Assembly (NCBI RefSeq): GCF_002754475.1
Contig: NZ_PEFL01000001.1
Location: 744,001-808,000, forward strand
Source: Comamonas sp. 26
GTDB lineage: Bacteria; Pseudomonadota; Gammaproteobacteria; Burkholderiales; Burkholderiaceae_C
Direction of reading: 5' to 3'
DNA: 64,000 nucleotides
The notes under the pieces were generated by a model, which worked only from the letters and a program-made list of their open reading frames with translations, had not been told where the DNA came from and did no database searches. The position numbers and the translations under genes were made by a program. Position 1 is the first letter of the stretch; each line of letters begins with the position of its first letter. Positions 17,287-25,658 of this stretch are shown here, piece after piece.

Positions 17287-18129
17287 TTAGAACGGCTTGT
17301 CGCCAATGATGGCTGCGCGTTCCATCTTGCGCGGTGCGGGCCAGTAGTCCTGCACGGCGTAGTGCTGGGTGCAGCGGTTGTCCCACATGGCAACGCTGCC
17401 GGGTTTCCAGCGAAAGCGAACCTGATACTCAGGAATGGCGGCCTGGCTGATCAGGTAGTTCAGCAGCATGCTGGCACCGGGTGTCTTGTCCTGACCGTAG
17501 CGCACGTTCTCGGGCGTGTGGTAGTTGGCGAAGTGGGTGGTGAAGCTGCAGACATACAGAATCTTCTCACCGGTTTCGGGGTGAGTGCGAACCACAGGAT
17601 GCTCGACCGGAGGGTGCAGGCGACCGAGCTCCAGACGCTTTTCCTCGGGCATGACCGCCCCAAAGCCATGCTCGATGCTGGACTTGGCCTTCAGGCCGTC
17701 AATTTTCTGCTTGATGTCCTCAGGCAGATTGCGGTAGGCCTCTGCCATGTTGACCCAGATGGTGTCGCCACCCACGGCAGGGCCTTCGACGCAGCGCAGC
17801 ACGCAGCCCATGGTGGGCGTCTCGCGCCACTGGCCGTCGGTGTGATAGGTGTTTTCGTAGTTCTCGCGCTTGTCGCTGCGGTAGATCTGGACTAGGCCGG
17901 GGTGGTCTGGGTCGCTGCCAGCGACGGGATGGTCTTCCAGATCGCCAAAGTGGCGGGCAAAGGCAGCATGCTCACCGCGTGTAATGTCTTGATCGCGGAA
18001 GAACAGTACCTTGTGCTTGAGCAGCAGGGCGCGGATTTCTTCGGCCAGACCGGTATCGCGTGAGGCATCACCCAGGCTGATGCCGGAAACTTCAGCACCA
18101 ATGCTGCAGGTTAGTTGTTCGACTTTCAT
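17287..18129 (-). CDS. TauD/TfdA-family Fe(II)/2-oxoglutarate dioxygenase
   Basis: 280 residues, the usual length. The iron-binding facial triad is complete: His96 and Asp98 in NTYHTDGQW and His256 in NRCTQHYAVQDYW. The 2-oxoglutarate-binding Arg lies in PAPRKMERAAI. Early GAEVSGISLGD and LLLKHKVLFFRDQDI are typical TauD/TfdA segments. Such enzymes hydroxylate taurine, alkyl sulfates, aryloxyalkanoates or similar compounds using O2 and 2-oxoglutarate. The sequence does not show which. It is transcribed away from the AraC gene at 18652, separated by 520 bases, and no sulfonate transporter is adjacent. Confidence 0.92.
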   Translation of the reverse strand: MKVEQLTCSIGAEVSGISLGDASRDTGLAEEIRALLLKHKVLFFRDQDITRGEHAAFARHFGDLEDHPVAGSDPDHPGLVQIYRSDKRENYENTYHTDGQWRETPTMGCVLRCVEGPAVGGDTIWVNMAEAYRNLPEDIKQKIDGLKAKSSIEHGFGAVMPEEKRLELGRLHPPVEHPVVRTHPETGEKILYVCSFTTHFANYHTPENVRYGQDKTPGASMLLNYLISQAAIPEYQVRFRWKPGSVAMWDNRCTQHYAVQDYWPAPRKMERAAIIGDKPF

Positions 18130-18544
18130 CGTCTTTTCCTCAATTCTATAAACGGCTGCGGCTCTGGTTGGACAAGGTGTTTTGGCCTTGTTCCGAGCGC
18201 ATCACAAGCGGTGCCAAGAGTCTGTGAAGCGAGGCCTTCAGAAAGGCTTGGCGCTGTATCCACTCACACCGGCAGATGGGAAAAATTTTCAGTGCTGCAG
18301 GCTTGGGAGTGCTTGACCAATCGCGTCAGCTTGTTGCCCTCTGCGTCAGCAAATGGAAAACCCTAGGCGGCAGGCGTGGGCTGGTTGGATGCGCGTTGTG
18401 TAGGTCTCAAGGCTTGCAATGGACTGCCAGTGAGTAAGCAAAAGCTTCAGGGTGAGTGCGAGTTTTCAGAGGGGAACCGGCTTTCCTGGGGTCAGGGCTG
18501 TCAAGGCTCTAGTGGTATCTATTGATTGACTTGTTATCTTTACA

Positions 18545-18558
18545 TTGATAAATATCAA
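18545..18558. promoter_or_regulatory. dyad TTGATA-AA-TATCAA upstream of the AraC gene
   Basis: Perfect 6-base inverted repeat in an AT-rich segment about 95 bases before the AraC start at 18652. The remaining part of the 18130-18651 gap holds no coding signal. An operator or promoter role is inferred. Confidence 0.4.
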
Positions 18559-18651
18559 AGTCTAAAAACGCAGGACTACGCCAAAGGCCTGCATCCCATA
18601 GATGAACTTGAGCCGCGCGCAGGACTCAGGTCAAGAGATTTGTTGGTCACG

Positions 18652-19668
18652 ATGAAGCCCCGTATCCGAAGTGTGAGCCTGAGCAAATACGCCAGAGTGG
18701 CGAATGAGCTGGGAATCGACCCGCTGAGCATGTTCCGCAAAGTGGGTCTGGATCACAGCTGCCTGAACTCCCCCGATCTGCTGGTTCCTGAATCCGCTTT
18801 TGCCACGCTGCTGGAGGCTTCGTCTGCCCAGACGGGCCATGCGTCGCTGGGCCTGCTCATGGGCTCTTATTGGCGCTTGTCCGACTTCGGGCCTATCAGC
18901 CTGTTGCTGCAGCATCAGGAAAGTCTGTCCGCGATGCTCAAGACGCTCAAGGATTACAACCACCTCATCAGCAGCACGGTGACCACCGAGGTGGTGACGC
19001 AGGGCCGCTACTCCATCATTCAGCTGCACCTGGATACCGAGCGCGATAGCCCGGGTCGCCACCCCACAGAGCTGGGGATTACCGCGTTGCTGAGCCTGTG
19101 CCGTCACCAGTTGGGCAAGAGCTGGAACCCGAGCAGCATTCATTTCTCGCACAGCTCGCCAAGCAGCACCTTGAGCCACCGCCGTGTGCTGGGCAGCGAG
19201 ATTGTTTTTTCCTCGGACTTTGACGGCATTGTGGTGAGCAATGACGAGATGACGGGGCTCAACGTCGATCACGACAGCCTGATGGAAAGCCATGCTCGCA
19301 GCCTGATGGAAAGCCATGCGCCGCGTCCAGCATCCAAGTCGCTGGAGCAGCAGGTGCGCAGCACTTTGCAATCTCTGCTGCCGCATGGCCGCCACAGCAT
19401 TGCCCATGTGGCTGGGGCGATGGGCTTTACGGCGCGCTCGTTGCAACGGCATCTTGAGGCGAACAACACCAGCTTTCAGGAAACCTTGGATGCCGTGCGC
19501 AGCCAGGCCGCGCTACGGGCGCTGCAAAACGCGCAGCTGTCCATCAGCGAGGCGGCTACGCTGACCGGGTTTGCGGAGAACAGCTCTTTCACGCGCTGGT
19601 TCAGCAAGCACTTTCAACAAAGCCCCAGTAGATGGCGTCAGCAGAATTGGGACCGCAAGTTGCCCTGA
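18652..19668 (+). CDS. AraC-family regulator with Arabinose_bd-type N-terminal domain
   Basis: 338 residues. The N-terminal part (about 1-200) resembles the OruR/FeaR-like Arabinose_bd domain: VSLSKYARVANELGIDPLSMFRKVGLD and LGLLMGSYWRLSDFGPISLLLQHQESL. The C-terminal AraC DNA-binding domain has two HTHs, IAHVAGAMGFTARSLQRHL and ISEAATLTGFAENSSFTRWFSKHF. The ATG at 18652 was chosen because domain similarity begins there, although the frame opens 42 codons earlier. The interdomain linker carries an exact 8-residue duplication, SLMESHA(R/P), from a 24-base tandem repeat at 19276-19323. Its targets are not evident; it may regulate the divergent dioxygenase gene. Confidence 0.9.
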   Translation: MKPRIRSVSLSKYARVANELGIDPLSMFRKVGLDHSCLNSPDLLVPESAFATLLEASSAQTGHASLGLLMGSYWRLSDFGPISLLLQHQESLSAMLKTLKDYNHLISSTVTTEVVTQGRYSIIQLHLDTERDSPGRHPTELGITALLSLCRHQLGKSWNPSSIHFSHSSPSSTLSHRRVLGSEIVFSSDFDGIVVSNDEMTGLNVDHDSLMESHARSLMESHAPRPASKSLEQQVRSTLQSLLPHGRHSIAHVAGAMGFTARSLQRHLEANNTSFQETLDAVRSQAALRALQNAQLSISEAATLTGFAENSSFTRWFSKHFQQSPSRWRQQNWDRKLP

Positions 19669-19685
19669 AGTTCTTCTTCCACGCC

Positions 19686-19713
19686 AAAACGCCAGCGTAA
19701 AAGCTGGCGTTTT
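19686..19713. terminator. bidirectional terminator between AraC and LysR genes
   Basis: An 11-base perfect stem (AAAACGCCAGC / GCTGGCGTTTT, loop GTAAAA) in the 55-base gap between two convergent genes. A and T runs on both sides let it serve both transcripts. Confidence 0.85.
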
Positions 19714-19723
19714 ATGTTGAGGC

Positions 19724-20644
19724 TCAGAGCTTTGGCTGCGCGGCCAGTCTGGCTTCTTCCTCGGGTTGGGCCTTGGCCAGCAAAAAGTCTATGCAGGTGC
19801 GCACGGCCTTGGTCTGGTGGCGGTTGGGCAGGTACAGCAGGTACATGTGCGTGCCAAAGATGCTGAGCCGGTATTCATCCAGCGTGGTCAGCACCTCGCC
19901 AGTGGCCAGCTTGTCTTGCACCACATAGTCGGGCACCAGACCCACGCCCAGACCAGCCAGAATGCCGTCGCGCAAAAAGGGGAAGTGCTCGGAGATCATG
20001 GTGGGCTCCAGCATCACTTCGTGGCGCTCTGTGCCCAGGTAGGCGGCCAGGCGCAGTTGGCGCCCCGTCACCCCGGCCGTAATCAGTGGGCTGGCGCGCA
20101 AGGCGTGCAAAGTCTTGGGCAGGCCGTGGGTCTGGGCATATTCGCGCGAGGCGCAGGCCAGATAGCGCACCGTGCCCAGACTGCGTGCTACCAGCGACAG
20201 CGGCGGCTCCTGAATCACACGAATGATGATGTCCATATCGTCGCGCAGATTGTCGGCACGGTTCTCAAACAGTACGTCGAGCACGATGCCTGGATACAGG
20301 CGTTTGAACTCGATCAGCCACTCGCTCATCACGATCTGGCCATAGCCGCTGGGCACGCTGATGCCTACCCGGCCCTGTAGGCTCTGTCCCAGCGTCGTAA
20401 TGGCCTCGCGTGCGGCCAGCATTTCGTTGTGAATGTTGCGGCCATGCTCGTAAAGGCGCAGGCCGATTTCTGTCGGCTCCACACGCCGCGTGGTGCGCTT
20501 GACCAATTGCACGCCCGCAGCCTTCTCCAGCTGGGTGAGGTGATAGCTCACATTCGCGCGAGTCATCTTGAGCTTTCGCGCGGCCTGGCTGAGGTTACCG
20601 CTATCAATAATTTCAACCAGCAGAGTCAGTGATTGCGAGTCCAT
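19724..20644 (-). CDS. LysR-family transcriptional regulator
   Basis: 306 residues. The HTH at the N-terminus reads LTLLVEIIDSGNLSQAARKLKMTRANVSYHLTQLEKAAGVQLVKRTTRR (a CrgA-like arrangement with the SYHL recognition region; about residues 5-53). A substrate-binding domain starts near GRVGISVPSGYG. It is divergent from the beta-oxidation cluster at 20756 with a 111-base shared region holding a T-N11-A dyad, so it is most likely the regulator of that cluster. The end lies 10 bases from the bidirectional terminator. The last residues EEEARLAAQPKL are variable in the family. Confidence 0.92.
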   Translation of the reverse strand: MDSQSLTLLVEIIDSGNLSQAARKLKMTRANVSYHLTQLEKAAGVQLVKRTTRRVEPTEIGLRLYEHGRNIHNEMLAAREAITTLGQSLQGRVGISVPSGYGQIVMSEWLIEFKRLYPGIVLDVLFENRADNLRDDMDIIIRVIQEPPLSLVARSLGTVRYLACASREYAQTHGLPKTLHALRASPLITAGVTGRQLRLAAYLGTERHEVMLEPTMISEHFPFLRDGILAGLGVGLVPDYVVQDKLATGEVLTTLDEYRLSIFGTHMYLLYLPNRHQTKAVRTCIDFLLAKAQPEEEARLAAQPKL

Positions 20645-20664
20645 AGCTCATTGTTCGAATTTCT

Positions 20665-20679
20665 TTGACGGTCTGTCAA
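20665..20679. promoter_or_regulatory. LysR operator candidate TTGAC-GGTCT-GTCAA
   Basis: Inverted repeat containing the classic T-N11-A core (TGACGGTCTGTCA), 21 bases upstream of the LysR start and 77 upstream of the fusion gene at 20756. Probably the site through which the regulator acts on both genes. Confidence 0.5.
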
Positions 20680-20755
20680 TGATTCATGGGATTGTTAGAA
20701 AACATTGTCGCCGTAAGAATGATGCCTATTCCATAAAACCATAACGGAGACAAGC

Positions 20756-22873
20756 ATGACTTCTGAGGCTGCAGCTTCTGTCGTTGAACTCAAGCAAGAC
20801 GGCGACGTATTGCTGGTCACCATCAACAACCCGCCAGTCAACGCTCTGGGCGCAGCTGTGCGACAGGGGCTGGTGGCCGCTATGGAGCAGGCAGATGCCA
20901 GCGCCGCCGTCAAGGCCGTGCTGATCGTGGGGCAGGGCAAGGCCTTTATTGCTGGCGCTGATATCCGCGAATTTGGCAAGTCGCCGGTTGAGCCCTTCTT
21001 GCCGGATGTCTGCAACCGCATCGAAGCTTGCACCAAGCCCGTGGTCGCCGTGATTCACGGCGCAGCGCTGGGTGGGGGGCTGGAAATTGCCATGGCCGCC
21101 CATCACCGTCTGGCATTACCTGCGGCGAAGCTGGGCTTGCCAGAAGTTTCGCTGGGTTTGATACCTGGTGCCGGTGGCACGCAGCGCGCACCGCGCCTGA
21201 TGGGCGTGAAGGCTGCGACTGAGCTGATGCTCAGCGGCAGTCCCTTGAGCGCCAAGGCCGCTCAGGCCGCCGGTCTGGTTGACAAGCTGGAAGTGGGCAA
21301 CGACCCAGTGGCCGCCGGTCTGGCCTATGCCCGCGAACTGTTGGCACAGGGCGCACCCCTGCGCCGCACCAGTACCGATCAAAGCCGCCTTGCCGACAAG
21401 GCCGCCGCTCATGCCGAACTGGATACCTTGCGCGCTGATACGGCCAAGAAGTCACGTGGCCTGTTCTCGCCGCTGAAGATCATCGACTGCGTGCAAGCCG
21501 CCGTGGATATGCCTTTTGCAGAAGGTTTGGCGTTTGAGCGTGCCCAGTTCTTGGCCTGCATAGACAGCCCGCAGCGTCAGGGTCTGATTCACGCCTTTTT
21601 TGCGGAAAAAGAAACCGCCAAGATCCCCGAAGCTAAGGCTGCAGCACCGCGCCACTTTGCCAAGATCGCCATCATCGGCGGCGGCACCATGGGTGCGGGC
21701 ATCACCGTGTCGGCGCTGGATGCAGGCCTGGCCGTGACCATGATCGAACGCGATGCTGAAGCCATCGCCCGTGGCCAAGCCAATGTAGAAAAGGTTTACA
21801 ACGGTCTGATCGCCAAGGGCCGCATGACGGAAGAGGCCAAGGCCGCCGTGATGGCGCGCTACACGCCTTCGACTAGCTATGACGACATTGCCGATGTGGA
21901 TCTGGTGATCGAAGCCGTGTTTGAAGACCTGGACGTCAAGAAGGCCGTATTCAAGGAGCTGGACCGCGTTTGCAAGCCCGGTGCCGTGCTGGCCACCAAT
22001 ACCTCTTACCTGGACATTGACGCGATCGCCGCCGTCACGAGCCGCCCGCAAGATGTGATCGGTCTGCATTTCTTCAGCCCCGCCAACATCATGAAGTTGC
22101 TGGAAATCGTCGTGCCCTCCAAGGTTGCGGCAGATGTGGTGACCACAGCCTTCGAGCTGGCCAAGAAGATGAAGAAAGTGCCGGTGCGCGCCGGCGTCTG
22201 CGATGGCTTTATTGGTAACCGCATTCTGGCCACGTACAAGCAGGCTGCCGACTACCTCATGGAAGACGGTGCCAGCCCCTACGAGATCGACGAAGCCGTG
22301 CGTGGCTTTGGCTTTGCCATGGGCCCGTTTCAGGTCACCGATCTGGCCGGTGGTGACATTGGCTGGGCCACGCGCAAGCGCCGCGCTGCCACGCGCGACC
22401 CCAAAGCCCGCTATGTGGAAATTGCCGACCGCATCTGCGAAAACGGCTGGTTTGGCCAGAAGACCCAGCGTGGCTTTTACCTTTACCCGCAAGGTGCTCG
22501 CATTGGCCAGCATGATCCCGAAGTGCTGGCGATTGTGGATGCCGAGCGCGCCAAGAAGGGCGTGACCGCGCGCAAGTTCGCCGCCGAGGAAATCATGCGC
22601 CGCTACATGGCTGCCATGGTCAACGAAGGCGCCAAGGTGGTGGGTGAGGGCATTGCCCTGCGTCCACTGGATGTGGACGTGACCTTTATCTCCGGCTACG
22701 GCTTTCCGCGCCATCGCGGCGGTCCCATGAAGTGGGCTGATATGCAGGGGCTGGACAAGGTGCTGGCCGATATCGAAGTCTTCGCCAAGGAAGACGCGCT
22801 GTTCTGGAAGCCCGCACCCCTGCTGCAAAAGCTGGTGGCGGAAGGCAAGAACTTCGACAGCCTGAACAAGTAA
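20756..22873 (+). CDS. enoyl-CoA hydratase / 3-hydroxyacyl-CoA dehydrogenase fusion (FadJ/PimF type)
   Basis: 705 residues. The N-terminal crotonase domain has the oxyanion loop and both catalytic Glu regions, GGGLEIAMAAHHR (about residue 110) and LGLPEVSLGLIPGAGGTQR (about 130). The HCDH part begins at IAIIGGGTMGAGI (about residue 307) and includes GLHFFSPANIMKLLEIV with the catalytic His, and DGFIGNRIL. It hydrates trans-2-enoyl-CoA and oxidises the 3-hydroxyacyl-CoA with NAD. It is the first gene of a rightward cluster with a thiolase, two acyl-CoA dehydrogenases and a CoA-transferase, the same contents as pim clusters for pimeloyl-CoA. The ATG is preceded by CGGAGACAAGC. An ordinary fatty-acid role remains possible. 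Confidence 0.93.
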   Translation: MTSEAAASVVELKQDGDVLLVTINNPPVNALGAAVRQGLVAAMEQADASAAVKAVLIVGQGKAFIAGADIREFGKSPVEPFLPDVCNRIEACTKPVVAVIHGAALGGGLEIAMAAHHRLALPAAKLGLPEVSLGLIPGAGGTQRAPRLMGVKAATELMLSGSPLSAKAAQAAGLVDKLEVGNDPVAAGLAYARELLAQGAPLRRTSTDQSRLADKAAAHAELDTLRADTAKKSRGLFSPLKIIDCVQAAVDMPFAEGLAFERAQFLACIDSPQRQGLIHAFFAEKETAKIPEAKAAAPRHFAKIAIIGGGTMGAGITVSALDAGLAVTMIERDAEAIARGQANVEKVYNGLIAKGRMTEEAKAAVMARYTPSTSYDDIADVDLVIEAVFEDLDVKKAVFKELDRVCKPGAVLATNTSYLDIDAIAAVTSRPQDVIGLHFFSPANIMKLLEIVVPSKVAADVVTTAFELAKKMKKVPVRAGVCDGFIGNRILATYKQAADYLMEDGASPYEIDEAVRGFGFAMGPFQVTDLAGGDIGWATRKRRAATRDPKARYVEIADRICENGWFGQKTQRGFYLYPQGARIGQHDPEVLAIVDAERAKKGVTARKFAAEEIMRRYMAAMVNEGAKVVGEGIALRPLDVDVTFISGYGFPRHRGGPMKWADMQGLDKVLADIEVFAKEDALFWKPAPLLQKLVAEGKNFDSLNK

Positions 22874-22874
22874 C

Positions 22875-22935
22875 CCTCCCTTCCTTCGCTGCGGGCTGCC
22901 CTTGCTGGGCACCCCTTGCTTGGATTGCGCCCATT
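22875..22935. repeat. possible degenerate copy of the GC-rich intergenic repeat at 24265
   Basis: The stretch CTTCGCTGCGGGCTGCCCTT, followed by GCTGGGCACC, resembles the right part of the element at 24265-24358 (CTTGCTGCGGGACGGCCCTG). Low-confidence assignment. Confidence 0.3.
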
Positions 22936-22940
22936 GCTAA

Positions 22941-23036
22941 GAAAAAAGGAGCTGCTAGCGCTTTATTTGTATTGGTTTCAGTATTGAAAGTATCTGAAAT
23001 CCATGAATAACAAGCGCAAGCAGCTACTAAAAAGTT
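22941..23036. repeat. AGCTGC/AGCGCT intergenic inverted repeat
   Basis: The ends AAAAAAGGAGCTGCTAGCGC and GCGCAAGCAGCTACTAAAAA pair with each other across about 50 bases. It lies between the fusion gene and the thiolase and resembles the elements near 7747, 17131, 29220 and 42075. Confidence 0.6.
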
Positions 23037-23062
23037 TTCAAACATTCACAGAGACAACAACC

Positions 23063-24259
23063 ATGCGTGAAGCCGTCATCGTTTCCACCGCCCGCACACC
23101 ACTGACCAAGTCGCACCGCGGCGAGTTCAATGTGACTCCTGCAGCCCAGCTGGCTGCCTTCTCCGTCAAGGCAGCCGTGGATCGCGCCGGCATTGATCCC
23201 GCCATGATTGAAGACCTGATTCTGGGCTGCGGCAACCCCGACGGCTTTCAAGGCCGCAACCTGGGCCGTCAGGCCGTGCTGCGTGCAGGGCTCCCCCTGT
23301 CCATTGGTGGTGCCACCGTGGCGCGCTACTGCGCATCGGGTTTGCAATCGATTGCCATGGCTGCGGGCCGCGTGGTGGCCGAGGGTGTGGATGTGATGCT
23401 GGCCGGTGGTATCGAAACCATCTCCGGCATGCGCCCGGGCAACAATCTGCCCACCGACATGGACCCCTGGCTGGTGGAGCACAAGCCCGAGCTGTACATG
23501 GCCATGATTGACACGGCTGACGTGGTGGCCAAGCGCTACAACATTAGCCGCGAAGACCAGGATGCTTTCTCGCTGCAAAGCCAGCAGCGCACGGCTGCTG
23601 CGCAGGCTGCCGATCTGTTCAAGGATGAAATCATCCCCTGTGCCACGCGCATGATGGAAAAGAACAAAGAAACCGGCGAAGTCACTTACCGTGATGTCGT
23701 CGCCACCGTGGACAACTGCAACCGCGCATCCACCACGCTCGAAGGTCTGGCCAAGCTGGAACCCGTCAAGGGTGCGGGCAACTTCATCACCGCTGGCAAT
23801 GCTTCGCAGCTGTCCGATGGCTCCAGCGCCTGTGTGGTGATGGAAGCCAAATTGGCCGAGCGTCTGGGTCTCAAGCCCCTGGGCGCATTCCGCGGCTTTG
23901 CCGTGGCGGGTTGCGAGCCCGATGAAATGGGTATCGGCCCCGTGTTTGCCGTGCCCAAGCTGCTGGCCCGCCATGGCCTGACGGTGGATGACATCGATCT
24001 GTGGGAGCTGAACGAAGCTTTTGCTTCGCAAGCCCTGTATTGCCAGCGTCAACTGGGTATTCCCAATGAGCGCTTGAACGTCAACGGCGGCGCTATCTCC
24101 ATCGGCCATCCGTTTGGCATGACGGGTGCCCGTCTGACCGGTCACATTCTGCTGGAAGGCCAGCGCCGCAAGGCCCAGAACCCTAATGTGAAGTGGGGTG
24201 TGGTGAGCATGTGTATTGCCGGTGGCATGGGCGCTGCAGGTCTGTTCGAGATTTTTTGA
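23063..24259 (+). CDS. acetyl-CoA C-acyltransferase (thiolase)
   Basis: 398 residues, the usual thiolase length. The nucleophilic Cys90 lies in [15 protein letters not shown], the His in [14 protein letters not shown], and the second Cys in [16 protein letters not shown]. It cleaves a 3-ketoacyl-CoA into acetyl-CoA and a chain two carbons shorter. The start [17 protein letters not shown] at 23063 is preferred to the upstream frame, which runs through the intergenic repeat. It follows the hydratase-dehydrogenase fusion, giving the last three beta-oxidation steps side by side. The similarity to PimB-type thiolases fits degradation of medium-chain dicarboxylates; straight-chain fatty acids cannot be ruled out. 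Confidence 0.93.
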   Translation: MREAVIVSTARTPLTKSHRGEFNVTPAAQLAAFSVKAAVDRAGIDPAMIEDLILGCGNPDGFQGRNLGRQAVLRAGLPLSIGGATVARYCASGLQSIAMAAGRVVAEGVDVMLAGGIETISGMRPGNNLPTDMDPWLVEHKPELYMAMIDTADVVAKRYNISREDQDAFSLQSQQRTAAAQAADLFKDEIIPCATRMMEKNKETGEVTYRDVVATVDNCNRASTTLEGLAKLEPVKGAGNFITAGNASQLSDGSSACVVMEAKLAERLGLKPLGAFRGFAVAGCEPDEMGIGPVFAVPKLLARHGLTVDDIDLWELNEAFASQALYCQRQLGIPNERLNVNGGAISIGHPFGMTGARLTGHILLEGQRRKAQNPNVKWGVVSMCIAGGMGAAGLFEIF

Positions 24260-24264
24260 ATAAG

Positions 24265-24358
24265 CACCCCCTGAGCGGCTGGCGCCGCCTCCCCCTCTCT
24301 CTTCGGGAGGTGGACGACGCCCTTGCTGCGGGACGGCCCTGGCTCGGCGTCTCTCATC
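24265..24358. repeat. GC-rich intergenic repeat (CACCCCCTGAGCGGCT...)
   Basis: A 94-base GC-rich segment between thiolase and acyl-CoA dehydrogenase genes with internal pairs GAGCGGCTGGCGCCGC and CCCTCTCTCTTCGGGAG. From memory, closely similar sequences are scattered through Comamonadaceae genomes. It has no coding signal. Confidence 0.45.
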
Positions 24359-24421
24359 CAGAGCGCGTCAGTTTCAAAGGCTGTTAAGGCGCCAAGCGCC
24401 GTGGATCACTAGGACATAGCA

Positions 24422-25633
24422 ATGGATTTGCAATTCACCCCCCAAGAAGAGGCGTTCCGCGCTGAAGTACAGAGCTTTCTCGCGGACAAACTGCCCAAGC
24501 ATATTTCGCAAAAGGTCAAGGCGGGTCAACGCCTGAGCAAGGCTGATCAGGACGAGTGGCATGCTGTTCTCAATGAGCGTGGCTGGTATGCCAACCACTG
24601 GCCCATGGAAAACGGCGGCCCCGGCTGGGGTGCGGTGGAGAAGTTCATTTTCGACACCGAGTGCGCCCTGGCCGGCGGCCCCCGCGTCGTGCCTTTTGGC
24701 GTGAACATGTTGGGCCCGGTGCTGATCAAGTACGGCAACGAGCAGCAAAAGAACTACTGGCTGCCTCGTATTCTGAGCGGTGAGGACTGGTGGTGCCAGG
24801 GCTATTCGGAACCCGGCGCGGGCTCCGATCTGGCCTCGGTCAAGACTACGGCGGTGCGAGTCACTGACGAAATGGGTGAGCACTACATCGTCAACGGCCA
24901 AAAGACCTGGACCACCCAGGGCCAGCACGCCAATATGATTTTTTGTCTGGTGCGAACCAACCGCGAAGCCAAGGCGCAGGCCGGCATCAGCTTTTTGCTG
25001 GTGGACATGAACACCCCCGGCGTGGAAGTGCGCCCCATCCGCACGCTGGATGGCGACAAGGATGTCAACGAGGTCTTCTTCACCGATGTGAAGGTACCGA
25101 TTGAAAATCTGGTGGGCGAAGAGAACAAGGGCTGGACTTACGCCAAGTACCTGCTGACCTATGAGCGCACCGGCATTGCAGGCGTGGGCTTTTGCATCTC
25201 GTCCTTGGCCAAGCTCAAGGTGGTGGCAGCCAAGGCGCACAAGAACGGCAAGCCTCTGAACCAGGACCCGTTGTTTGCGGCGCGCATGGCCAAGGTCGAG
25301 ATCGATCTGGAAAACATGAAGACCACCAATCTGCGCGTGATTGCTGCGGTGGCCGGTGGCGGCGTGCCCGGTGCGGAAAGCTCGATGCTAAAGATCCGCG
25401 GCACGGAGATTCGCCAGGAAATCCTGTCGCTGATCCGCCGCGCCATGGGTGTCTATGCCGTGCCTTATATCGACGAAGCGCAGTACGAAGGCTATGCAGA
25501 GGAGTCCGTCGGCCTGATCGACGAAGCGGCGACTGCTGCTGCCAACTACTTCAACTACCGCAAGCTGTCGATCTTCGGTGGCTCCAATGAAATCCAGAAA
25601 AACATCATCTCCAAGATGATCCTGGGCCTCTGA
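24422..25633 (+). CDS. acyl-CoA dehydrogenase (PimC-like large subunit)
   Basis: 403 residues. FTPQEEAFRAEVQSFLADKLP at the N-terminus, WCQGYSEPGAGSDLASVKT in the FAD/substrate region, and a C-terminal IFGGSNEIQKNIISKMILGL are typical of the acyl-CoA dehydrogenase superfamily. It oxidises acyl-CoA to 2-enoyl-CoA, with electrons passed to ETF. It lies 26 bases before a second acyl-CoA dehydrogenase that lacks some of these features; together they resemble the PimC/PimD pair, thought to form one heteromeric pimeloyl-CoA dehydrogenase. The etfBA genes downstream support this. The ATG at 24422 follows GGACATAGCA, a weak ribosome site. Confidence 0.92.
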   Translation: MDLQFTPQEEAFRAEVQSFLADKLPKHISQKVKAGQRLSKADQDEWHAVLNERGWYANHWPMENGGPGWGAVEKFIFDTECALAGGPRVVPFGVNMLGPVLIKYGNEQQKNYWLPRILSGEDWWCQGYSEPGAGSDLASVKTTAVRVTDEMGEHYIVNGQKTWTTQGQHANMIFCLVRTNREAKAQAGISFLLVDMNTPGVEVRPIRTLDGDKDVNEVFFTDVKVPIENLVGEENKGWTYAKYLLTYERTGIAGVGFCISSLAKLKVVAAKAHKNGKPLNQDPLFAARMAKVEIDLENMKTTNLRVIAAVAGGGVPGAESSMLKIRGTEIRQEILSLIRRAMGVYAVPYIDEAQYEGYAEESVGLIDEAATAAANYFNYRKLSIFGGSNEIQKNIISKMILGL

Positions 25634-25658
25634 TTCGGGCAAGGCAAGGAATAAGCAC

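Noticed and set aside
21452..22912. Long reverse open frame opposite the ECH-HCDH fusion gene
   Set aside because: High-GC third positions create long antisense frames; the forward frame has complete catalytic motifs.
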